Below are positions 1 to 6,257 of a DNA stretch of 10,306 nt, piece after piece. The notes under the pieces were generated by a model. The model was not told where the DNA came from, did no database searches, and saw nothing but the letters and a program-made list of their open reading frames with translations. A program made the position numbers and the translations under genes. The stretch lies in the NCBI GenBank assembly GCA_025353235.1, contig JANXQZ010001119.1, forward strand, positions 1-10,306, in the 5' to 3' direction. Positions within the stretch are counted from its first letter, which is position 1. Every line of letters starts with the position of its first letter. Source of the stretch: Bryobacterales bacterium. Lineage in GTDB: Bacteria; Acidobacteriota; Terriglobia; Bryobacterales; Bryobacteraceae.

Positions 1-390
1 GTCGTCGGTCGGTACGACAACAGCTTCCCGGCACCCTATCGGGGAAAGATCCGAATCGACGATCTCGCCACCTGCACGGGCGGATGCTCGCCTGCTGTAA
101 ACGACCAAATTTCTCTCGTGGGCGAGAACGCGCTCGACAACGCTGCTCGACGAGCTCGGGCGGATTCGGTCACTCGGAATCTTAACGTGTACACCTATGC
201 AATCGGATTAGGCAACGCTCCGGGCGGGGTGAACAACACCCTCCTTCAGCGGGTGGCCAACGATCCTGCGGCTGGTGCCACCTACGATCCAAACCAGCCA
301 ATCGGCCAATATATCTTCTCGCCCACTACCGCTCAACTTAACCAGGCATTCACCCAGATCGCCTCATCGGTTCTGCGCTTATCTAAATAG
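1..390 (+). CDS. TadG-like VWA-domain pilus assembly protein, C-terminal fragment
   Basis: The reading frame is open from the first base, so this is the last 129 residues of a longer protein that begins outside the window. The segment LNVYTYAIGLG followed by LLQRVANDP and a closing stretch with TTAQLNQAFTQIASSVLRL is what I recognise as the C-terminal end of von Willebrand factor A domains in TadG-like proteins, which sit in the envelope and assist Flp/Tad pili. A CTGGC pair of cysteines near residues 25-29 could form a disulfide in an exported protein. The MIDAS motif and the N-terminal membrane helix typical of TadG lie upstream and cannot be checked. It ends 30 nt before hemD and has no evident functional link to it. 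The VWA assignment is fairly sure; the TadG label is an inference from overall resemblance. Confidence 0.65.
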   Translation, partial: VVGRYDNSFPAPYRGKIRIDDLATCTGGCSPAVNDQISLVGENALDNAARRARADSVTRNLNVYTYAIGLGNAPGGVNNTLLQRVANDPAAGATYDPNQPIGQYIFSPTTAQLNQAFTQIASSVLRLSK

Positions 391-420
391 GGCTGCTAAC
401 GGCCTGCTAACCTGGAGCCG

Positions 421-1251
421 ATGTCCTTCGACGGTCTTCGGGTCATGGCGTTCGAAAGCCGGCGCGCGAGCGAGATGGCGGAACTGATCCGGCGTCAGGC
501 GGGTGATCCGTTCGTGGCGCCTTCCATGCGCGAAATCCCCACTGATGATAACCACGAGGCTTTCGCCTTCGCTGAGCGTCTTTTTTGTGGCGAGTTCGAC
601 ATGATAATCCTGCTCACGGGCGTCGGAACCAAGGCCTTGAATAAAGTGCTCGCGACGCGCTATCCTCCCGAGAAGTTCGCCAAGGCGCTTCGGAAGATCA
701 CAACTGTCGTGCGAGGACCCAAGCCTGCTGCGGCTTTGCGCGAACTGCAGATCCCGATCACGATCAACGTTCCCGAGCCAAACACTTGGCGTGAACTGCT
801 TGCCGCCGTCGCAGGGCGAGCGGAGCGCCACATCGCGGTCCAGGAATACGGCAAATCGAACACGGAACTTCTCGCCGGACTTCGCGCTCGCGGGGCCGAG
901 GTGACTCCCGTTCGCGTCTACCAATGGGATCTTCCAGAAGATACCGCTCCACTCCGGGAAGCTGTCGCGCGGCTGGCTCGCGGACAAGCAGACGTGATCC
1001 TGTTTACCACTTCGATCCAGGCGCATCACCTTTTTCGCATCGCGGCCGAAGCTGGTCTCGAACGCGAAGTTCGCGAGACTTTGGTACGGGCTGCCATCGT
1101 TTCCATCGGCCCCACCACTACCGAAGCGCTTGAGGAATTCGGTCTCAAGCCCGACTTGGAGCCCTCTCATCCAAAAATGGGGTTCCTTGTGAAAGAAGCT
1201 GCTGAACAGTGCGCTCGCATTCTGGAGGGCAAGAGAGGATCCCATGCCTAA
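421..1251 (+). CDS. hemD: uroporphyrinogen-III synthase (HemD)
   Basis: This 276-residue protein has the two-lobed HemD pattern. The first lobe carries FDMIILLTGVGTKAL (59-73), the second carries ADVILFTTSIQAHHLF (190-205), and the C-terminal part reads SIGPTTTEALEEFGL then PKMGFLVKEA, matching the family's usual GPxTxxAL...GL segment. The enzyme is cytosolic and closes hydroxymethylbilane to uroporphyrinogen III, the branch point to heme, siroheme and corrinoids. HemD sequences diverge strongly, so the call rests on this layout and a normal length. The ATG at 421 is preceded by GGAG (413-416), 4 nt away, a slightly short spacing; an in-frame ATG at 448 would cut the first strand. Its last 8 nt overlap atpZ, implying coupled translation with the ATP synthase genes. 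No other heme genes are visible. Confidence 0.85.
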   Translation: MSFDGLRVMAFESRRASEMAELIRRQAGDPFVAPSMREIPTDDNHEAFAFAERLFCGEFDMIILLTGVGTKALNKVLATRYPPEKFAKALRKITTVVRGPKPAAALRELQIPITINVPEPNTWRELLAAVAGRAERHIAVQEYGKSNTELLAGLRARGAEVTPVRVYQWDLPEDTAPLREAVARLARGQADVILFTTSIQAHHLFRIAAEAGLEREVRETLVRAAIVSIGPTTTEALEEFGLKPDLEPSHPKMGFLVKEAAEQCARILEGKRGSHA

Positions 1252-1456
1252 AGACGATTCCCTGAAGCAAGTCGGAAAATATCTCGGGTTGGCGTTTCTG
1301 ATGCCTGTTTCCACGATGATCGGGTACGTAATGGGCTACCTGCTGGATAAAGCGTTCCATACGAAATTTCTGACCTTCACCTTTTTGCTGTTCGGCATCG
1401 CGGCCGGATTTATTGAATTGATCCGGGAGCTGAATCAGGATAATGGCGGCAAGTGA
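1244..1456 (+). CDS. atpZ: AtpZ/AtpI-type F0F1-ATPase accessory membrane protein
   Basis: A 70-residue protein with two hydrophobic helices (about 12-33 and 41-60), separated by a short loop containing GYLLDKAF, and ending with GFIELIREL and a polar tail. This two-helix form with a Gly/Asp-containing first hairpin is typical of AtpZ, the small protein upstream of atpI that helps assemble the c-ring and has been linked to Mg2+/Ca2+ uptake. It starts inside the end of hemD (8-nt overlap), with a GAGAGG ribosome site just upstream, and its stop lies 14 nt inside atpI. Interlocked reading frames in the order atpZ-atpI-atpB support the role strongly. The individual sequence is too short for certainty on its own. 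Confidence 0.8.
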   Translation: MPKDDSLKQVGKYLGLAFLMPVSTMIGYVMGYLLDKAFHTKFLTFTFLLFGIAAGFIELIRELNQDNGGK

Positions 1457-1823
1457 CGACGGCATCTACGGAAGAATTATCTTTCGCATTACCCGGGGCA
1501 TTCTCGGCATAGGGCTGATTGGGTTCGGCGCGGCCGTCGTGGCCAAAGGTTGGCGATTCGGTACCGGATTCCTGCTGGGCGCCTGCCTGTCGTACCTGAG
1601 TTTTTGGCGCTGGCGCAAAGTCGTGGATAGTCTTGGAACCGATTCGAAATCGGGCCGCTCAATCAAGGCCATGATCTGGCGCTTCGCGCTGCTCGCTGCT
1701 GCGGCCTATGTTATAGTTAAGTACTTAGAAGTCAATCCGGTGGCAGTTTTTCTGGGCCTATTGGTTTCTGCCGCCGCCGTGATCGTTTCCATCGTCTTCG
1801 AACTCATATATGCAGGAACATGA
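1443..1823 (+). CDS. atpI: ATP synthase subunit I (AtpI family)
   Basis: A 126-residue integral membrane protein with four predicted helices: about 18-36, 41-57, 76-94 and 98-123. A positively charged loop (SFWRWRKVVDS, then a basic patch near 67-76) lies between the second and third helices. The length and four-helix layout match the AtpI/subunit I family, which acts as a chaperone for c-ring assembly rather than as part of the finished enzyme. Position decides the call: it lies directly between atpZ and atpB, overlapping both by 14 nt. A weak CAGGA ribosome site precedes the ATG. AtpI proteins are poorly conserved in sequence, so this is mainly a context and topology assignment. Confidence 0.8.
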   Translation: MAASDDGIYGRIIFRITRGILGIGLIGFGAAVVAKGWRFGTGFLLGACLSYLSFWRWRKVVDSLGTDSKSGRSIKAMIWRFALLAAAAYVIVKYLEVNPVAVFLGLLVSAAAVIVSIVFELIYAGT

Positions 1824-2547
1824 AGCTTGGCTTACCGCGCTGTTGAACCGCTATCTTGCGGGCCCGGCGAACTCCATTCTCCAAGCTGTAAATTACAAAG
1901 TGGAAGACCCGCAGAAGCCATGGAGCAATTGGCTCGCAATCGAATTGCTCGTCTTCGTGATCATCATTTTGCTTTTTGCGGTGCTGCGGTCCAGACTCTC
2001 GGCGGAGAACCCAGGCAAGCTGCAGCATCTCTTCGAGCTCGTCTACAACTTTGTTGCGGGCGAGGCCAGCGACAATATCGAGCACCACTCATCTCGATTT
2101 GTTCCATTCTTCGGCACGCTCTTCATTTTTATCTTATTCATGAACGTGATTGGCGTCGTTCCCGGCTTTGAATCGCCGACGATGAATCCAGCGGTTCCTG
2201 CCGGACTCGCTCTGGCTACCTTCGCATTTTATAACTGGGCTGGCTTCCGCGAACAAGGCGTCGGTCGCTATCTGAAACACTTCGCCGGTCCCCTGCCCTT
2301 GTTGGCGCCGCTGATGCTTCCCATCGAATTTATCAGCCACTTGGCTCGCCCGCTCTCGCTCACACTCCGACTCTATGCAAATATGTTCGCGGGCGAGCAG
2401 GTTACGCTTGCCTTCCTGGGACTTACTTATCTAGTTATTCCGGGAGTATTCATGGGACTGCACGTTTTCGTTTCACTGCTGCAAGCTTACATTTTTACCC
2501 TGCTTACTATCATCTACGTTAGTGGAGCAGTGGCTCAGGAACACTAG
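1810..2547 (+). CDS. atpB: F0F1 ATP synthase subunit a
   Basis: A 245-residue polytopic membrane protein forming the two proton half-channels against the c-ring. The diagnostic segment PLSLTLRLYANMFAGE (181-196) contains the essential stator arginine, R187 (E. coli aR210), with E196 matching aE219. The last helix has GLHVFVSLLQAYIFTLLTIIY, where H218 and Q225 keep the 7-residue spacing of E. coli aH245 and aQ252. All key channel residues are therefore present and the protein should be functional. The N-terminal tail (1-40) is periplasmic-type and short. The ATG lies 14 nt inside atpI and has no clear ribosome site, so translation probably depends on ribosomes terminating on atpI. It is followed by an 89-nt gap and then atpE. 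Confidence 0.97.
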   Translation: MQEHEAWLTALLNRYLAGPANSILQAVNYKVEDPQKPWSNWLAIELLVFVIIILLFAVLRSRLSAENPGKLQHLFELVYNFVAGEASDNIEHHSSRFVPFFGTLFIFILFMNVIGVVPGFESPTMNPAVPAGLALATFAFYNWAGFREQGVGRYLKHFAGPLPLLAPLMLPIEFISHLARPLSLTLRLYANMFAGEQVTLAFLGLTYLVIPGVFMGLHVFVSLLQAYIFTLLTIIYVSGAVAQEH

Positions 2548-2603
2548 GCATCATCAGCCGCAAGCGTGAGCCCACCCGCGTCCCAACGCAGATCGGGAAC
2601 CAC

Positions 2604-2630
2604 CTCCTTGTCGGCAACTTTCTAAAGGAG
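2604..2630 (+). promoter_or_regulatory. possible hairpin masking the atpE ribosome binding site
   Basis: The strong Shine-Dalgarno AAAGGAG (2624-2630), 6 nt before the atpE ATG, has an exact complement of its core just upstream: CTCCTT at 2604-2609 pairs with AAGGAG at 2625-2630, leaving a 15-nt loop. Such a stem could lower or regulate atpE translation relative to atpB. Only six pairs are visible and a CCTCCTT-like string can arise by chance, so the regulatory reading is an inference. Confidence 0.3.
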
Positions 2631-2636
2631 ATTTCA

Positions 2637-2933
2637 ATGACTAAAAAAATGGTAATGGTGGTGATCGCATTTCTCGTCCTCGCCACCCCAATTTTCGCTC
2701 AGACGGATTACACCAAGGATCTTCCGCTTCGTTTGCCGATGGCTTATCTCGCCATGGGCATCGCGTCCGGACTCTGCGGCCTTGGCCAGGGAAAGGCTGT
2801 CGCTTCAGCTGCTGAGGCTATGGCGCGCAACCCCGGAGCCCAGGCTGGCATCCGCTTTGCACTGATTCTCGGTCTCGTGCTGATCGAGTCTTTGGCGTTG
2901 TACACGCTCGTAATCACTTACATCGCAAAGTAA
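2637..2933 (+). CDS. atpE: F0F1 ATP synthase subunit c with N-terminal signal-like leader
   Basis: A 98-residue proteolipid forming the rotor ring. After a leader of about 22 residues come helix 1 (35-61, with GLGQGKAVAS), the polar loop ARNPGAQ (63-69) and helix 2 (72-96), where E84 in LVLIESLALY is the ion-carrying carboxylate. Glutamine Q51 lies 33 residues before E84, the spacing of the glutamine and glutamate that share the binding site in many c-rings. The leader (KK, a hydrophobic run, then TPIFAQ) resembles a cleavable Sec signal peptide, so the mature protein would be about 77 residues, normal for subunit c. The strong AAAGGAG ribosome site suits the many copies needed per complex. 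It is the last gene of the block, ending 14 nt before a terminator. Confidence 0.96.
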   Translation: MTKKMVMVVIAFLVLATPIFAQTDYTKDLPLRLPMAYLAMGIASGLCGLGQGKAVASAAEAMARNPGAQAGIRFALILGLVLIESLALYTLVITYIAK

Positions 2934-2947
2934 CTCTCCGCATCCTC

Positions 2948-2983
2948 AAAGGGCTCGCGGCCAACTGCCGTTGAGCCCTTTTT
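2948..2983 (+). terminator. rho-independent terminator after atpE
   Basis: AAAGGGCTC (2948-2956) pairs with GAGCCCTTT (2973-2981). An inner CGGC/GCCG pairing (2958-2961 with 2967-2970) closes around a CAACT loop, and the hairpin runs into a T-tract (2979-2983). It lies 14 nt after the atpE stop and marks the end of the hemD-atp transcript. The next gene starts only 6 nt after the T-run, which is unusual. Confidence 0.85.
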
Positions 2984-2989
2984 CATGTT

Positions 2990-3874
2990 ATGAAACTGCA
3001 CGGCATCTATCCCCCTATTACGACACCCTTCAACCACGAAGGCGAACTCTGGAAGTCCAAAGTGGAACACAACGTTTCGAAGTGGAATCGCACAGGACTA
3101 GGCGGCTACGTAGTGTGCGGATCCACTGGCGAGAGCGTGATGCTCACCACCGACGAGAAAGTTCTACTCTGGGAGTGGGTGGCAAATTATGCAGCGCCGG
3201 AGAAGTTGCTAATCGCTGGCACCGGAGTGGAGAGCGTTCGCGAAACAGTGGACCTGACCAATCGTGCCGCGGCCATCGGATATAAGGTTGCAATGGTGCG
3301 TACGCCGCACTACTACAAGAACCTGATCAACGGCGCGGCGGCTCAGATCCTGTACTTCAGCTCCGTTGCGGATCAGGCCAAGATCCCTCTCATCATCTAC
3401 AACTGGCCGCAAGCGACTGGCGTTGATATTCCCGTGGAAGCGGTCGCAGAGCTATCGAACCATCCAAATATTATCGCGATCAAGGAAAGCTCCGGCAACC
3501 TCGAAAAGGTGATGCAGATGATTCGCGACGTGAAGAAGGGTTTCCAGGTATTGGTGGGATCCGCGCCTACGCTCGCGCCTTCACTTGCGATCGGGGCGGT
3601 AGGGGCCGTCCTCGCCTTTGCCAATGCCGCTCCTTACGCGACCATCTCCATTTGGGAAGCTCACCGTACCCGCGAGCCGGAAGCGGCGCTCGATTGGCAG
3701 AATCGGATTGGCAAGGCGGCTGCTTTGGTCACTACGAAATACGGCGTGCCGGGGCTGAAGTACGCGATGGATTTAGCTGGATATTACGGAGGTCCGCCGC
3801 GCTTGCCGTTGATCCCGCCGAGCCCGGCTGCGAAGAGAGAGATCGAGATAGCGTTCGCGGACTTAAGGGGGTAG
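2990..3874 (+). CDS. DapA-superfamily class I aldolase, HOGA/keto-acid aldolase-like
   Basis: This 294-residue TIM-barrel lyase shows GIYPPITTPF at the N-terminus, GSTGES (44-49), the tyrosine of YNWP (Y137) and the Schiff-base lysine K165 in AIKESSGN, so the DapA-fold chemistry is intact. It lacks the arginine that true DapA uses to bind the substrate carboxylate (YNVPxRTG): here the motif is YNWPQATG with A142. The C-terminal GVPGLKYAMD and GYYGGPPRLPL strongly recall eukaryotic 4-hydroxy-2-oxoglutarate aldolase (HOGA1). I infer a 2-keto-acid aldolase yielding pyruvate, not lysine biosynthesis. No Shine-Dalgarno precedes the ATG, a stop codon at 2972 excludes an earlier start, and the gene begins almost on the preceding terminator. 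A Uma2 gene follows after 9 nt. Confidence 0.85.
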   Translation: MKLHGIYPPITTPFNHEGELWKSKVEHNVSKWNRTGLGGYVVCGSTGESVMLTTDEKVLLWEWVANYAAPEKLLIAGTGVESVRETVDLTNRAAAIGYKVAMVRTPHYYKNLINGAAAQILYFSSVADQAKIPLIIYNWPQATGVDIPVEAVAELSNHPNIIAIKESSGNLEKVMQMIRDVKKGFQVLVGSAPTLAPSLAIGAVGAVLAFANAAPYATISIWEAHRTREPEAALDWQNRIGKAAALVTTKYGVPGLKYAMDLAGYYGGPPRLPLIPPSPAAKREIEIAFADLRG

Positions 3875-3883
3875 AATCGTAGC

Positions 3884-4447
3884 ATGGCAACGCTGGCAAT
3901 GCGGCTTACGGTGGAGGAGTTCGACCTTCTTCCTGAATCCGATCACGGGAAAAGAGAATTAGTCGACGGTGAGGTGGTTGAAATGCCAGGCGCACATCTT
4001 GGACATGAACGTGTGAAAGCGAAGGTATTCGGCGCGCTATTCGCATACTCGATGCAGCATACGGCCTGGACGCCGCTTTGTGAAACAAGGTTTCGTTTGA
4101 CCCCCTTCGACTTGCGCCAGCCTGATGTTTCCTTGCTCTCTACACCTCGGGCTGATGAGCCGAATTCAAACGAATATCCCGCAGGTGCTCCCGAGCTAGC
4201 CATTGAAGTTGTCTTCTCCGAGAGCGCTGCCGAACTTCAATCCAAAGTGGAACTATACTTGGCTGCCGGTGCCAAGCAAGTCTGGGTGATCTACCCGGAT
4301 CAGCGGGTTTTCTGGCTGTACCAGGAAGGCTCAGCCCGCCGATTACGAGAGACCGACATTCTCGAAGTTCCCGATTTCCTGCCAGGCTTCTCACTCCCTC
4401 TCCGCAACATCTTCACGCCTCAATCGCTCGAATCACCGCGTCCGTAA
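3884..4447 (+). CDS. Uma2 family putative endonuclease (DUF820)
   Basis: A 187-residue protein with the Uma2/DUF820 layout: an N-terminal helix (LTVEEFDLLPES), RELVDGEVVEMPG (24-36), LRQPDVSLL (77-85), PELAIEVVFSES (103-114) and KVELYLAAGAKQVWVIYPDQRVF (121 onward). E25, D81, E108 and K121 are the expected acidic and lysine residues of the PD-(D/E)XK nuclease fold. The family is abundant in cyanobacteria, acidobacteria and other environmental bacteria. Its biological role is not established, and a nuclease function is inferred from fold. The ATG is 9 nt after the aldolase stop; AAGGGGG just before that stop can serve as ribosome site at a somewhat long spacing. A second in-frame ATG lies at 3899. 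The 3' end overlaps the convergent dehydrogenase gene by 35 bp. Confidence 0.88.
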   Translation: MATLAMRLTVEEFDLLPESDHGKRELVDGEVVEMPGAHLGHERVKAKVFGALFAYSMQHTAWTPLCETRFRLTPFDLRQPDVSLLSTPRADEPNSNEYPAGAPELAIEVVFSESAAELQSKVELYLAAGAKQVWVIYPDQRVFWLYQEGSARRLRETDILEVPDFLPGFSLPLRNIFTPQSLESPRP

Positions 4448-5474
4448 CCTCGACCGTAGTACCCGACCCGCCCAGATCCGGCGTCAACGCATTGCCTTCT
4501 TCCAGCACCGCCGCGACAGCCCGCTCCACCTTTGCGGCAGCTTCCTCCAGACCCAAATGCTCCAGCATCATGCCGCCCGATAGAATCTGCGCCATCGGGT
4601 TCACGATGCCCCTTCCGGCGATATCGGGCGCCGATCCATGTACGGGTTCGAACATGGAAGGGTAGCGCCTAGTCGGGTCCAAATTCGCGCTTGCAGCCAG
4701 CCCAATGCTCCCGGCAATGATCGCCGAAATATCGCTCAAAATGTCGCCGAACAAGTTGGACGCCACCACTACGTCGAAACTCGCCGGCCTGCGGATGAAG
4801 TTCATCGCGGCAGCATCCACTAGCAGCGACTCGGTCTCGATATCCGGATATTCCGCCGCCACCATCTGAAACACGCGATCCCACAACACCAAGCCGAAAC
4901 CCTGCGCATTCGATTTCGTGACCGAAGTGAGGCGCTTTTTCCTGTTCCGCTTGCGCGCCAGTTCAAAGGCGAAACGCACTACGCGCTCCACCCCTTGCCG
5001 GGTGAAGACTCCGGTCTGAATCGCCACCTCGCCGGGGTGGTCCTGATGCACGAAACCCCCAACTTGCGCGTACTCGCCTTCGGTGTTTTCGCGGACAACC
5101 AGCATATCGATTTCGCCCGGATTCGACAGCGGCGATCTAACGCCCTTATACAGAACCGCCGGACGGACATTGGCAAACTGATCGAAGGTGCGCCGGATCG
5201 GAAGCAGCAGTCCGTTTAGCGTGATGTGGTCCGCGATCTTGGGATGGCCGATCGCGCCCAGGAAAATCGCATCCTTCCCTCGCAGTAGTTCGAGCGCATT
5301 CTCGGGCATCATGCGGCCGTGCCGAAAATAGTAATCGGCGCCCCAGTCGAACTGCTCGTAATGCAGGTGCGAGCCGTATCGGCTAGCCGCCGCGTCGAGC
5401 GCTCGAATGGCCTGCGGAACCACCTCTTTGCCTACCCCGTCACCCGGGATCACGGCCACCGAAAAAGTTTTCAT
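4413..5474 (-). CDS. isocitrate/isopropylmalate-type dehydrogenase, D-malate/tartrate dehydrogenase-like
   Basis: A 353-residue NAD(P)-dependent beta-decarboxylating dehydrogenase. Seen in order: IPGDGVGKEV (9-18), the substrate arginines R94/R95 and R104 (FANVRP), VRENTEGEY (127-135) with R128 and Y135, TKSN with K187, D220, SNLFGDILSD (239-248) with metal ligands D244 and D248, and the adenine-binding loop EPVHGSAPDIAG (276-287). VRENTEGEY, the SANLDPTRRYPSMFEP stretch and the long DWGADYY insert near residue 45 resemble E. coli DmlA and tartrate dehydrogenases more than LeuB. The likely reaction is oxidation and decarboxylation of D-malate or tartrate. Isopropylmalate or homoisocitrate use cannot be excluded. 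No clear Shine-Dalgarno precedes the start. It is divergent from the SDR gene with 29 bp between starts and converges on the Uma2 gene. Confidence 0.9.
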   Translation of the reverse strand: MKTFSVAVIPGDGVGKEVVPQAIRALDAAASRYGSHLHYEQFDWGADYYFRHGRMMPENALELLRGKDAIFLGAIGHPKIADHITLNGLLLPIRRTFDQFANVRPAVLYKGVRSPLSNPGEIDMLVVRENTEGEYAQVGGFVHQDHPGEVAIQTGVFTRQGVERVVRFAFELARKRNRKKRLTSVTKSNAQGFGLVLWDRVFQMVAAEYPDIETESLLVDAAAMNFIRRPASFDVVVASNLFGDILSDISAIIAGSIGLAASANLDPTRRYPSMFEPVHGSAPDIAGRGIVNPMAQILSGGMMLEHLGLEEAAAKVERAVAAVLEEGNALTPDLGGSGTTVEVTDAVIRAIEA

Positions 5475-5503
5475 GTTAGCATTCTATTCTCGCTCACTTT
5501 TTC
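5475..5503. promoter_or_regulatory. 29-bp divergent spacer with two overlapping -10-like hexamers
   Basis: The whole space between two divergent start codons is 29 bp. It holds TAGAAT on the minus strand (5486 to 5481), 6 nt before the dehydrogenase ATG, and TATTCT on the plus strand (5485-5490), 13 nt before the SDR ATG. Both fit a TANNNT -10 pattern and they overlap by two bases. Neither gene has a recognisable Shine-Dalgarno, so very short or absent leaders are possible. I found no convincing -35 elements, so this is a weak call. Confidence 0.3.
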
Positions 5504-6256
5504 ATGTCTCTACTCACAAACAAGACCGCTCTCGTGATTGGAGCAAGCCGCGGAATCGGCTTGGCCATCGCCCGGGACCTCGCCTACGCTGGCGCGCGTA
5601 CGATTCTGGCGGCACGTTCGATGAATGTGCTGGAACGGGAAACGCTGGCCTTGCGAGCGTCGGGCATGCAAGCCGTTCCCATGCAGATCGACACCGCTCA
5701 TCCGGATGCCACTGCGCAATTGCCGGACTGCGACATCCTGGTGAATGTGGCCGGCACGAATGTCCGCAAGGCTTTTACCGACTACACGCCGCAGGAGTAC
5801 GAGCACATCTTCCAAACCAACCTGCACGGAATCGTGAACATTACACGCCGTGCTGGCGAACGCATGATCGCGCGCGGCCGGGGTGGCAAGATCATCTTTA
5901 TCGGCAGCATGATGTCGCTCCTCGGGCTTCCTTATTTGACTGTGTACACCATGACTAAAAGCGCCTTGGCCGGGCTGACTCGCTCGTTGGCCGCTGAGTG
6001 GGCAAAGTACAATATTCAGGTAAATTGCATCGCTCCTGGTTTTATCGTGACGGATCTGAATCGCGATATGTGGCAGAGGGACGACATGAAAGCTTGGCTT
6101 GCCGGAGCCCAAGCCAATCCGCGCACAGGTACTCCAGCAGACATCGCTCCGCTGGCTACGTTTTTGAGCGGCGCGGGTTCGGACTATATTACGGGGCAGG
6201 TGATCGCGGTGGATGGCGGCTACTCGACCACGTCACATTGGCCTTACCAGCCGTAA
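5504..6256 (+). CDS. SDR family oxidoreductase, gluconate 5-dehydrogenase-like
   Basis: A 250-residue classical short-chain dehydrogenase. It has the nucleotide motif GASRGIG (13-19), NVAGT (81-85, replacing the usual NNAG), TNLHG with N106, catalytic S135, Y148 and K152 (YTMTK), IAPGFIVTDL (177-186) and a closing GQVIAVDGGY (231-240). R16 and R38 near the adenosine ribose site suggest NADP(H) preference. The stretch NVAGTNVRKAF plus EWAKYNIQVNCIAPG resembles gluconate 5-dehydrogenase and 2-deoxygluconate 3-dehydrogenase SDRs, so a sugar-acid substrate is plausible, but SDR substrate prediction is unreliable. The S-Y-K set and normal length indicate an active enzyme. The stop codon is one base from the end of the convergent vapC gene. 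Confidence 0.9.
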   Translation: MSLLTNKTALVIGASRGIGLAIARDLAYAGARTILAARSMNVLERETLALRASGMQAVPMQIDTAHPDATAQLPDCDILVNVAGTNVRKAFTDYTPQEYEHIFQTNLHGIVNITRRAGERMIARGRGGKIIFIGSMMSLLGLPYLTVYTMTKSALAGLTRSLAAEWAKYNIQVNCIAPGFIVTDLNRDMWQRDDMKAWLAGAQANPRTGTPADIAPLATFLSGAGSDYITGQVIAVDGGYSTTSHWPYQP

Positions 6257-6257
6257 C

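Noticed and set aside
393..411. CTGCTAAC repeated twice with an 11-bp period between the VWA gene and hemD
   Set aside because: Only two 8-bp copies and no dyad or context; chance is a sufficient explanation.
379..1314. A 311-codon minus-strand open frame across hemD
   Set aside because: It is a mirror of the hemD frame in GC-rich DNA, has no recognisable motif, and would cover a well-supported gene and part of atpZ.
2990..3874. Calling this gene dapA of lysine biosynthesis
   Set aside because: The substrate-binding arginine of true DapA is alanine and both termini resemble HOGA-type aldolases.
4413..5474. Calling this gene leuB of leucine biosynthesis
   Set aside because: The VRENTEGEY motif and overall resemblance to DmlA/tartrate dehydrogenases differ from LeuB, and no leu genes are adjacent.
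5510..6112. A 200-codon minus-strand open frame inside the SDR gene
   Set aside because: It lies antisense to a complete SDR with all catalytic motifs and shows no family features.
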